From Limnanthes douglasii subsp. nivea (Eukaryota > Streptophyta > Magnoliopsida > Brassicales > Limnanthaceae), in the NCBI GenBank assembly GCA_036936605.1, contig JAUPFV010000002.1, forward strand, positions 318,820,893 through 318,884,892: a stretch of DNA of 64,000 nt. The letters are read 5' to 3'. Below are positions 55,000 through 64,000 of this stretch, in pieces. Within the stretch, counting starts at the first letter, position 1, and the number at the start of each line of letters is the position of its first letter. Below the pieces are notes generated by a model. It was not told the DNA's origin, did not search any database, and worked only from the letters and a program-made list of their open reading frames with translations. The position numbers and the translations under genes were made by a program.

Positions 55000-56640
55000 G
55001 TGTTATCTCACATAAGTTGTCAAGCCGGAGTGATGTTGCACTTGTTGTGCAGAAAAGGAGAGCTTTTTCTAAGGAAAAAGCTGATGTAATAGTCTAATAA
55101 GTTGATCGGCTTACCAAGATGGGACACATAAAGGAATCACAGTATCCTTTATGGACTGCCAATTCGGTATTGTTCAAGAAAAAGAACGGGAAATGACGTA
55201 TGTGTATTGATTTTGCTGACCTCAACAGGGCTTGCCCAAAAGATCTTTATCCAGTCCCCCGGATAGATCAGTTGGTAGACTCGACGTCTGGGAACAAGTT
55301 TTTGTCCTTCATGGATGCTTTCTCTGGGTACAACCAGATACAAGTGGATACGAATGATCAAGATCATACTACCTTTATAACAGATAGATTTCTCCATTGT
55401 TACAAGGTGATATCTTTTGGGTTAAAAAATGTTGGGGCTACTTATCAGAGGTTGGTAAACATTCGCTAGTCAGATTGGCAGAAATATGGAGGTATACATA
55501 GATGACACGATGGTTAAAATCTTGGAGGAGGAATTGCACATAATTGACCTTCAAGAGACATTTGCTAATTTGGAAATTGTGAATTTGAAACTGAATCCAG
55601 AAAAATGTGTCTTTGGGGTTCGATTCGGAAATTTTTTGGGGTATGTGATAAGTGAGAAAGGGATACAGCCCGATCTGGATCAACTTAATGCTCTATTAGA
55701 AATGGATCCTCCTCAAAATATTAAAGAAGTCCATAGACTCACTGGAAGGTTGGCAGCCCTGAATTGTTTCATTTCAAGGTCTTCGAACAAGTGTGCTCTG
55801 TTTTTCCAAACCTTAAAGAATGCTAAATATTTTAATTGGTCTTCGTAGTGCACCCAAGATTTTGTTGAAATAAAGAAACACTTATCCTCACCAAAGACTC
55901 TTTTTAAACCCATTCAAGGAGAAACACTCTATGTATACTTGGTTGTGTCAGAATGTGCTATAAGCGCAGTATTGGTGAGGGAAGTGGACAACTACCCTCG
56001 TCCGGTGTACTACATCAACAAAAGTTTGATAGATGCTGAGAAGAGGTACTTGAAGCTTGAAATTTAGCATTAGCCTTAGTAATTGCAGCAAGAAAGATGA
56101 GGTCGTATTTCAGTCTCATTCGATCATTGTCCTGACATCTTTCCCATTGAAGAATGTTCTTCAAAAGGCGACATATCAAGCCGAATGTTGGGTGATTATA
56201 ACATTGATTTCGCCCCATGAACGACAATCAAGGCTCGATCAGTAGTTGATTTCTTGGTAGAAATCCATTCGGACAGGAACTCCAAACAAACTTCAGAAGA
56301 GAAAAATAAGAAAGAATGGGTAGTCCAAACTGATGGCGGTTCAAGCACAATGGGGTGTGGAGCTGGAATTCGCTTAACCTCTCCATATGGTGATAAGATG
56401 TACCAGGCTATATGCTTTGGGTTCGAGGCGTCCAACAATGAGTGTGAATATAAAGCAGCTATATATGGTCTTAAATTAGCTTTCCCGTGTGGGGCTAAGA
56501 GATTTCGGTTGATGAGTGACTCTCAGCTTCTAATCCATCAATCTCAAGGCCAGTTTAAGGCAAAAAATAAGCAACTGATCAAATATTTACTATCCTAAAA
56601 GAGGTGGCAACCAATTTCAAGAGTGTTTGCTATGAACATA
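55000..56640 (+). pseudogene. Element D reverse transcriptase and both RNase H domains, broken
   Basis: RT pieces are 55200-55469 (MCIDFADLNRACPKDLYPVP, FMDAFSGYNQI) and 55486-55848, which opens with an intact catalytic box (MEVYIDDTMVKIL). Stops lie near 55194, 55468 and 55846. First RNase H lies at about 55850-56100. Second RNase H is 56254-56598 (WVVQTDGGSSTMGCGAGIRL, NNECEYKAAIYGL). Frame breaks at about 56064 and 56595. Confidence 0.85.
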
Positions 56641-56779
56641 TTCATAGGTCAGAGAATACACTAGCAGATTCTTTGGAAACCATACCATATCCTGAGTCTT
56701 ACCCTTGGATTCACATACAAGAATTCTCATCCATACAATCTAGTCAAAACAAACAAGAGGAGAAAAGTTTGAGTATATA

Positions 56780-58027
56780 GGTGATTCAGCCTAAAGATTG
56801 GAGGTTTCCCTTCTTCAATATATTTCTGATGGGGTTTTGCCTCTGGATAAAGCTATGGCTAGAAAAATTAAACACGGGGCTCGTGGTTTTTGGATTATAA
56901 GGGAAGTTCTCTATAAAAAAAAGACTTCAGTAGACCTCTTTTGCGTTGTTTGGGGGTTGAAGAATCTCAAGTATTTTTATCTGAACTACACGATAGAGAA
57001 GGATCAACACATTGTGCGTACATGACACTAACCCGGAGAGTATTGTTGGTTGGGTACTATTGGCCATCCATAATGGCAGATGCTAAAGAAATGGTAAAGA
57101 ATTATGATCCATGTCAAAGGTATGGCAGTGAAATTCATGTGCCAGCAGTACCTATGGAGTCTATTTCTGAGCCAATACATTTTGCTTGTTGGGGATTATA
57201 TTTAGTTGGGCCTATGCCAAAGGCGTCCAGAGGGTGCAGAACTATTATAGTTGCTATTGATTAATTTTCAAAATGGATAGAGACAACTCCTTTGGCAGGA
57301 ACCACTTCGAAGGCTGTCATTAAATTTATCTTATCCAATATATGCCGCAGATTTGGGATTCCTCAAAAGATTACCACAGATAATGGGCCACAGTTTGATA
57401 ACTAGGATATGGAGAGTTTTTGTGCCTCTAGAAGAATTCAGCATTGTTTTTCTTCTCCTTTCCATCCCGAAACAAAGGCCAAGTTGAAGTTGACAACAGA
57501 ACTATTCTGTCCGGATTAAAAAAAATCTAGAACGAGCTGCAGGGAAGTGGTCAAGTTATTTGCAAGAAGTATTGTGGGCCTACCAAACTACTCTACGGGC
57601 TGCTACACAGGAATTTGCTTTTGCTTTGGCATATGGGATGGATGCAATTACCCCCATAGAAGCTACCCTACCATCATACATGGTCCACAACTATTCTGAA
57701 CAAGCTAATGAGATAGCAATTAGAAATCAGTTGGACTTAATAGAAGAAAGAAGGGTTAAAGCTCACTTAACAACAACTCACTACCAAGGCTTGATGAGGA
57801 GCAGATTTGCTTCCAAGGTCAAGAGAAGAGATTTTCAACTGGGAGATGAAGTGTTAAGAAAAGTTTTGTTACACACCAAGAAGAAACAGTTCGGTAAGCT
57901 GGCTCCGAACTGGGAAGGCCCATATGAGGTCTCTGAAAAAACTTAAGCTTGGGACATATAGGCTTCAGAAGGAAGAGTTTTGAAGCACCCATGGAATATT
58001 GAACATCTCAGGTTATATTTAAAGTAA
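56780..58027 (+). pseudogene. Element D integrase, broken
   Basis: Zinc region at 56941-57120 (LHDREGSTHCAYM, YDPCQRY), core at 57120-57520 (FACWGLYLVGPMPKASRG, KITTDNGPQFDN), C-terminal part at 57560-57946 (LAPNWEGPYEVSEKT), end at 58025-58027. The first catalytic Asp is Tyr (GLYLVG instead of GLDLVG). Stops at about 57262 and 57403 and a frame shift near 57475 add to the damage. Confidence 0.85.
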
Positions 58028-58600
58028 AGCTTTTGTGTAAATATTTACTTGTTAAATACCAATGTAAATATTAGAGGGCATATTCTTTCTTACTTTGGTG
58101 GCGCGGGGAGATTTTAATGAGGTGTCCGGTTTTTTATTCAATAATATGTGATACTTTCTTAAAATATTCGGAGTGGTTTTACTACAATTTTAATTCAAGT
58201 ACAAATCACTGGTTCAACACTTTGGATGTTTTGTAGATCGGATAAACATAGTTAAGTGATAACTATTAAATACATGTCATCGGAGATATTAAACACTCTC
58301 ACTATAATACTTCTGAAATATTAGGGGGTATTTAAACATTAGCCATTAAAATTTAAAGGAATGAAAGTATTAAATAAAAAAAGGTTTGATAAATTGAACC
58401 TATTCGGACTTTAACCGAACAGGAAAACAAAACATGCCTTGGCCATCCAAGGATTTTAGGTGTTTGAAAGATATATTCGGACTCTGACTGGATAATATTA
58501 CAAATATGTCTTGGCCATCCAAGGACTTTAACTGTTCAAAAAAGATAAAAAAAAAATATGATTAAACCTTAGGGTTTGTTCCCTTCGGATGTTCCTTCAC
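58028..58600. other. Convergent spacer of element D with post-pol motif and paired palindromes
   Basis: The post-pol motif shared with A and B is at 58075-58127 (GGGCATATTCTTTCTTAC, then TTTTAATGAGGTGTCC), about 50 bp past the pol stop. The palindromes CCTTGGCCATCCAAGG (58437-58452) and TCTTGGCCATCCAAGG (58509-58524) repeat those of B in the other orientation, keeping their place next to the end of the antisense gene. Confidence 0.7.
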
Positions 58601-61402
58601 CACCACCACCTTTCTTGGGACTTTTAAGTTCGCACTCGAACTCTCACCAGTTCCCTTTTCATCGTCAGTAGTGGAATATATCCCACTGGCATAGTTGTGC
58701 TTGTCGTCATCGGCCAAAGTGCGAAATGGGATGTCTTCGTATTCTACATATTTCCATAAGGAACCAAGGGTCCTCTTTGGAAAAGTCTCCTAGAAGAGCA
58801 GCACCATGTCATACTTGAATTGATCATCTCTTATCTCTACAGAGTCTATCAATTCATTAGTGTACTTGTTAATGCCCGCCTGAATAGCTTGTTCATGCTG
58901 CTCCTTCAAATCCTCTTTCTCTTTGACCAACTCTGGCACAGTACCCTCTAACTTAGTTTCTTATCGGATAGGTTCTGAATGTTCAACTCATCCTTTAAAG
59001 TTGTGAGGTCCTTTTCCAAGCTAGAATACTTAGTCTAGAGTTCAGTTCCGGCAGCTTCCGAAGTGTCCAACTTGGTTGATGAATCCTCATTGTCCTTCTT
59101 CAATGCCTCTATCTCCTTCTTCAGTTCCTCAATACTCTGATTGGCATTGAGGAGTCTGGTTGATAGATATTCCTTGTCAGAAGTGAGGGAATTGATAAGG
59201 GTGGACAGACTTTTCACTTGTTTTTCCAAGTCAAGTACTGGTTGGATGTGACCAAGGAGAGAATGACTCAGAACATCTTGCTCTCCGGAGACGGAGAACG
59301 ACTTACCATTGAAGGTCACCATATTGGCAGAACTGGAGGGGCGGTAGTGACCTGTGAAATCATCATTCTCAGAATCATTGAAGTAAATCAATATCTTGCA
59401 GAGTACTAATGTCCACTTCTTCATTCCCTCCCCCGGCAACCTCTATAGACTGCAGACTTGTTGGGATTTTCTCTTGTAAGGTGGGATCAACAAGGGCTGG
59501 TGGAGGTGGAGTCTCCGAAGGACGGAGAATTATTTCTTCTCCCAATGTAACTTTCTTCATTTTAGCAGCCTTCTCATTGCTGCTGGCCCTTCTTTTCCTG
59601 TCCTTTTTGGGAGGCTTTGGTGGGTTCTGCGACTCTCCAGCCTCCCTTATTGTTTCAGCCTCTACTACTTTGAGTAGGGCAGCATCGATTCCTCCTTGGT
59701 TCCCCGAACCAGTCCCCTCTGTGGCTGCTTGAACCAGCTCTGTTGCAGCTTTGTTCTTCTTGTTCTTCATCTTGCTGGGAGCCTTTGCTCTGGAGGGTAG
59801 GAACAATTTGTCATCCCTGGCCTCTGTTCGTTTGAGAATTACACCAGGAGGAGGCATTGTAGTTAGCTCTTCCATGTGAGGTCTCTCCGGACGGTGGTGT
59901 TCCACGGATGGGACCTCACAAGATTGCCCGAGGTAAAGCAGTTGTGGAAGGCATTCCCCCAATGCTCTGTAGCCCATGCGTTAAGCTTTACACAGGTTTT
60001 TTGCCCCTCCTCTAGGTATCCGGTAAACTCCTTCGACAATACTGAAAAGGAGTAACAAATTAATCAAAATGGGAACACTTATAATTTTTAAAAAAACATG
60101 AAAGACAAAGGGAGGAATGAAACTTACCAGTACTTTTCCACCTGCTAGTCGGCATACTAGGATTGGTCTTGGCCTTAATCTTCCAATTGTTCTCCCATGT
60201 CTCACTGACAAACATAAATTGTGTCCTCCAATTATTTTCGGACTCCAGCAAGTCATCTACCACTTTGAAGTTGTTCCCCATATTGTGATGGTAGAATGAA
60301 ATATGATGATTCTTGCATAAGCTTGCCACAACAGCAAACTGCTCCATTGGGAGTGGGATTTTTTAGAACATTGATGCCATTATGCAAGCAATGAAATAAT
60401 ACCATGCATTGGGACTTAGCTGGCTAGGGCACAGTTTAACCAGGTGGAAGTACCTGACGATTTCTAGGTCCAATGGAAACCGAAGTCCCCAGTTTAGCAC
60501 TTCGGTGAAAATCACCACCTCGCTAAGCTTGCGGTCCAGAGGAGTCTCCAGAGTGATAGGTATCCTTACCTTCACTGACTCCGGAATCCTCCATTTTGTC
60601 CGGATCCGGCCCAACTCAGCAGTGTGGGTGTAGATGTAGTTTATGTTTTGTAGAGCCAACAGGTACTTGACACTAACGTGTTTGAAGCAAGGGCCTACCT
60701 TGCTTTCTAGGCACTCCGGAAGCTCCGGATGAGTCATACAGACTTTAACCTTGCTTTTTCCCTTCTTGTCAGAAGCAACATCCCTCGTTTGACCTGATAC
60801 CTCAGTTTCAAAGGGAGCCTCCTCAATACTATCTTCCATTATTTCTTCCATCACTGTGGAAGGTTTATCAGTTTCCTTAGATAGAGGGGGTCAATTTTTT
60901 TACCGAAATCTGTTCGGATGGTTGAGCACTTGTTGCCTCTAAAGGCCTGGTGTCCGGTTGAGGTTGAGATCCGGAGGGTTTGGCCATTGGGGCTGCTTTA
61001 GATACCTCTGATCCTGAGGGATTTTGCAGTGAAGGTGTGGATTGAGTTTTAGTTTGACGGGTCATCCGGCGACGGGTTATCTTTTCCGGAGACTTCTCAG
61101 CATCAGAATCCATAGCAATGAAGGGGAAGGTTTTCTGATACTTGAAACAACTTTTTCTTTAGGCACAGAAAGTTGAGACTCTTGAACAGAAGAGCCTGAG
61201 GGAAGGGGAAGGTTTAGCTTGAATAGCTGTCTGGGCCTAGGGTTTTTGGTTGAAGATGACCCTTGATTGGCTTTCTGAATCGGTTCACTGGATTTCTCAC
61301 TTGAAGAAACTGAGAGGCCGACAACTATGCGATTCTCTCTTTCTACCTTTTTCACTCTTTCTAACTCTGATAAATTTAACCAGCCGTCTTTAACTAGTGA
61401 AT
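58600..61402 (-). pseudogene. Element D antisense gene: 'putative gypsy type transposon' family protein, broken
   Basis: Read on the minus strand. A start-like region near 61402 is TATATTCAC where B has TTATGTTCAC, so the ATG appears lost. GWLNLSELE follows. Pieces are 61355-61077, 61113-60877, core 60854-60363 (TEVLNWGLRFPLDLEIVRYF, LCPSQLSPNAWYYFIACIMA) and 60347-60128 (EQFAVVASLCKNHHISFYHH). An intron lies at 60127-60042, then 59977-59375 (LTTMPPPGVILKRTEA, basic linker) and the FNGKSFSVSG segment with a coiled coil at 59439-59035. The acidic tail is near 58600-58800. Domain order equals B. Stops and frame shifts separate the pieces. Confidence 0.8.
60042..60127 (-). other. Intron in the antisense gene of element D
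   Basis: The donor on the minus strand is TACTG|GTAAGTTTC and the acceptor is CTCCTTTTCAG|TATTGTCG, 86 bp. It aligns with the introns of A, B and C. Confidence 0.75.
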
Positions 61403-61492
61403 ATAAAACCTCTCAAGAACAAGTTGAAGGTAAAAATTGAAATCTCTCTAAAAAAATCTTTGAGTGTGGAAGACAATGGAATAGTGAAAGAG

Positions 61493-61502
61493 AATTTATA
61501 TA
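61493..61502 (-). promoter_or_regulatory. TATA-like box ahead of the antisense gene of D
   Basis: TATATAAATT on the minus strand lies about 90 bp before the homologous start region. B has TATAAATT about 110 bp before its ATG. Confidence 0.45.
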
Positions 61503-61859
61503 ACAGTAAACAAAGTAACTATTACCTAGGAGAAGTTGAAGAGGGTTTTGCAATGATTAAAGGTTGCGCAAACATGTGAAGAATCAAAGGCCTAAGTAAC
61601 TTTCTAGACTTAGTGGGCGCGCCAGTCTAGGAAAAATAACGGATAGTAGGTCGAACCAAATATCAATACGTGTCCCACGATCCCAGAAAAAAACTGTTAG
61701 AATTCTGGAAAGAGAAACCAGTTCTGACATACTTCGAACTGAGTTGATAGCAAACTTCATAATACGAACCGCATGGGCAGATAAGATAAAGTTGAGGTTG
61801 GCTTAGTGAATTTTTTAGCCATAACAAATATATTTGGCAAGGCCTAAAAAAAGTGCTAG

Positions 61860-62228
61860 TGATGAGTTCAGAATCTTCTGATACAACCCACTGCATAATC
61901 TGGACAGGGGTAATTCTGGCAATGACACACCACTAAAAAATTCGGACAGGACAAAAGTAAAAACATCTTTTGACTAAGTTATTTGCTAATCTACTTAACC
62001 AACTAATAGGTCATTAAACTCGACCCGGTTTGATCACTCGACCCGTAAGCCCATGGGTCATGGATTAAGAGTATAAATACCCCAACCACTCTCATTAATA
62101 AGGGTAATCAACATTTAATACAAGCAGACAACTCTATAATCTCACTACTTTTTACACCAAACACTTAATACTCCAAATTTCACAAAACACTTTACTAAAC
62201 TGCCCCCAACCCAAAATAAACCCAACCA
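61860..62228 (+). repeat. Element D 3' LTR
   Basis: 369 bp from TGATGAGTTCAG to ACCCAACCA, followed by AGTAT (62229-62233). A purine-rich AAAAAAAGTGCTAG lies directly before it. It contains GTATAAATACCCC (about 62070), the likely TATA box of this LTR family, which is also present in both solo LTRs. Confidence 0.9.
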
Positions 62229-62233
62229 AGTAT

Positions 62234-62760
62234 GTTTAAGGTATTGACTGGAGGAATTATCCGTTGACAAATGAGATAAGATCAATCACACTTCTGAAGC
62301 GTTTTGATATTTCTAAAGTAGAGAATTTTGATGGGATGCAAGACTTAAACGATCACATCGAACAATTTAAGAATTACATGATGAATTTTAAAGATGATGA
62401 TAGACTAGTGTTTCGGGATTTTTCCCAAACTTTCAAGGGGAAAGCTTTGAAATGGTACAACTAAATTCCGAGAGGATCCATTTCAAACTTAAGATACTTT
62501 TACACTGCCTTTCAAAGAAATTCGTGAGAAGTAAAGAAATGAGGGCAAATGGAGATACAATCATCCAATGCAATCAAGAAGTTGGATAAAAGCTGAAAGA
62601 TTATACGAAGCATTTTGTTTTAACAAAAACAAGTCTGGATAATTTTGAAAAGCTGGTGGCAATGACAATCTTTCGCCAAGGGTTGTTACCAGGAGATTTG
62701 GATAATGAAAAAACAAAAAGAAGAGCCTTAACTTTTGGATGAAGACGATTTACAGGGTAT
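62234..62760 (+). pseudogene. Element E gag core, broken
   Basis: Continues the E gag after the D insertion: LLKRFDISKVENFDGMQDLN, IEQFKNYMMNFKDDDRLVFR and GKALKWYN, then a stop at about 62463 and shifted remnants. Closest to the gag of A. The C-terminal zinc region is missing: the sequence passes directly to the protease segment near 62750. Confidence 0.78.
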
Positions 62761-63204
62761 CGCGTGTCTATATGAGGATGCATTGGTCATTGGGGCAGAA
62801 ATTACTGGCATTGAGATTTGACGCGTGTTAATAGATACTGGAAGTTCTGCGAATGTCATTTTCAAAGCAACTAATGACAGAATGCGCAATCCTCCTCGGA
62901 TTTCCCAATTAGAGTGCACTATCATCGGATTTACAGGAGTGACTGCACGAGTAATTGGGGAATTCGAGGGGGAGGTAAGTCTGGGAATGGGACCTTTTAA
63001 AAAGAAGGTTCAAGTTCTTTTTATGGTGGTGAACTCTCCAACAAGCTATAATGCCATTTTTGGAAAATCTTGGTTATCAATAATGTATGGTGTTGTTTCA
63101 AAAGTCCATCAATGTTTCAAGTATGTTATCGTAGACCGTGTCGAGGTCGTCCTAAATGATCGAAAGGTAGCCAGAGAATGTTACACCACTGCTCTTTGGA
63201 TCTG
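62761..63204 (+). pseudogene. Element E protease region
   Basis: After a TGA at 62818 the frame is open for 126 codons. It has VLIDTGSSANVIFK (intact DTGS), GEFEGEVSLGMGPFKKKVQV, PTSYNAIFGKSWLSIMYGVV and HQCFKYVIVD. This is the best preserved protease segment in the window, but it cannot be produced as part of an intact polyprotein. Confidence 0.8.
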
Positions 63205-63449
63205 AGGATCTAGCAATGGTGATATGGTGAATATATAGCAGTCGGGGGGGAGTTAACGTCGGATTTTGAAAAAAAGGTTGACGATCCGAGGGTAACCCCA
63301 GGGTCATTGACAGTAAGTGAAGAAATAAAGGAATATACTTTTCCTGAGGGAAGAGTACTTTGAATAGGAACCTTACTAACCCAAGTCTACGTCAACAACT
63401 CTTGCAATTTTTATCCCACAATCTGGATGTTTTCTCTTGGAAAACAGAG

Positions 63450-63895
63450 GATGTGACAGAAGTACCAATTTGAAGTAATTTGTCATAGCCTAGCCATTAA
63501 TCCAAAGGTGAAACCTCTTATACAAAAAGGCGGGCATTTTCTTTTGAGAAAGTCGAGGCTATTGTTTCCGAAATGGATCGCTTGTTAAATGTCAGACATA
63601 TAAGGGAGTCACAATATCATTTATGGACGGTGAATCCAGCAGTGGTCAAGAAGAATAATAAGAAGTATAGAATGTGTGTTGATTTTACAGACTTAAATCT
63701 AGCTTGTCCTAAATATTCGTTTCTCGTTTCTTGAATAGACCAACTGATTGATTTCACTTTGGAAAATAAAATACTGACCTTTATGGATTATTTTGCAGGA
63801 TATAATCAAATTTAAATGGATCCAAAGGATCAATAAATGTACCATATTCATCACAGACAGATCTTGCACTGTTATAGAGTTATGTCTTTTGGATT
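63450..63895 (+). pseudogene. Element E reverse transcriptase, N-terminal part, truncated by the LTR junction
   Basis: Recognisable pieces are RESQYHLWTVNPAVVKKNN, YRMCVDFTDLNLACPK, FMDYFAGYNQI and YRVMSFGLR. Stops occur at about 63732 and 63813. The frame ends at the LTR at about 63896, before the YIDD box would occur. Confidence 0.8.
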
Positions 63896-64000
63896 AAGGA
63901 AATGGAACTTCGAGGACTGAAATGTAAAGAATAAATTTTTATATGACAGATTGTAAAGTTAGATGAAGAAATTAAAAATTTGTATTTAAGTCAAGAACAA
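63896..64000 (+). repeat. Element E 3' LTR, cut by the window end
   Basis: Aligns with 51166-51270 of the 5' LTR (GAAATGTAAAGAATAAA, then ATGACAGATTGTAAA, then TTTGTATTTAAGT) with scattered differences. Confidence 0.78.

Larger units (their letters stand above)
52179..62228 (+). mobile_element. Element D: Tat-lineage Ty3/gypsy retrotransposon, 10.05 kb, inserted in gag of E
   Basis: Same family as B (LTR, gag, pol and antisense gene all closest to B), but plus-oriented. LTRs are 52179-52364 (5', internally deleted) and 61860-62228 (3'). The target duplication is AATAT/AGTAT (52174-52178 and 62229-62233, one mismatch). The primer-binding site TTGGCAACCACAGTGGGAG follows the 5' LTR. Gag, protease, RT, two RNase H domains and integrase are recognisable but carry many stops. 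The antisense gene lies at about 58600-61402 on the minus strand. Confidence 0.92.
51162..64000 (+). mobile_element. Element E: internally deleted Tat-like element, interrupted by D, right end off the window
   Basis: The 5' LTR is about 51162-51475, with TGGCGACTTCCTTG as primer-binding site (51481-). The gag starts at 51573, element D interrupts gag at 52174-52178, and gag resumes at 62234, followed by protease and RT. At about 63895 the RT stops after MSFGLR, and LTR sequence homologous to 51164-51270 begins (GGAAATGGAACTTCGAGGA compared with GGAAATAGAACTTTGAGGA). RNase H and integrase were therefore deleted before or during integration. The target duplication cannot be checked because the 3' LTR is cut by the window. 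Confidence 0.82.

Noticed and set aside
1..64000. tRNA or rRNA genes
   Set aside because: No cloverleaf with recognisable A and B boxes and no rRNA sequence was seen by eye; a dedicated scan was not possible.

Overview
The window looks like nuclear DNA of a eudicot plant. It has two recognisable single-copy plant genes, GT-AG introns, AT-rich spacers, and a background of plant-type retrotransposons: Ty3/gypsy elements of the Tat lineage with a second RNase H, and an L1-type LINE. The species cannot be fixed from the sequence.

Layout. 1-5241: a decayed L1-type LINE on the minus strand, cut by the window edge. 6236-7462: a non-autonomous Mutator-like element with long terminal inverted repeats. 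8806-9690: a 27-unit minisatellite. 10191-10583: an intact BAP31-like ER membrane protein gene (minus). 11790-33508: Tat element A (minus, TSD AGAAG), whose gag is split by Tat element B (22092-32531, minus, TSD ACCAT). A's 3' LTR carries about 650 bp of organelle-like DNA. 33772-34016: an orphan exon-like reading frame. About 34024-38460: a truncated gypsy element F with a solo LTR inside its RT. 39305-42121: the six-exon gene for a plastid PDZ-rubredoxin protein (ENH1). 42530-46780: repeats, an ascorbate peroxidase pseudogene, a snRNA-promoter-like site and a perfect 175-bp tandem duplication. About 46780-50754: the 3' part of Tat element C, also holding a solo LTR. About 51162-64000: Tat-like element E, interrupted by Tat element D (52179-62228, plus strand).

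Elements A, B, C and D each carry an extra gene on the strand opposite gag-pol, between the end of pol and the 3' LTR. Its core matches the plant 'putative gypsy type transposon' protein family. In all four copies it has a short GT-AG intron at the same place and a TATA-like box upstream, so it looks like a separately transcribed, spliced antisense gene inside the retrotransposon. All four copies are now broken by stops or frameshifts. In C the frame is also cut by a solo LTR, and in D the start codon seems lost.

Four insertions of one LTR family (B, D and two solo LTRs) all landed inside coding regions of other gypsy elements. The two functional genes appear to match neighbours in Arabidopsis (At5g17170 ENH1 and At5g17190 BAP31-like, from memory). 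If so, this is an old gene pair pushed about 29 kb apart by nested transposons.
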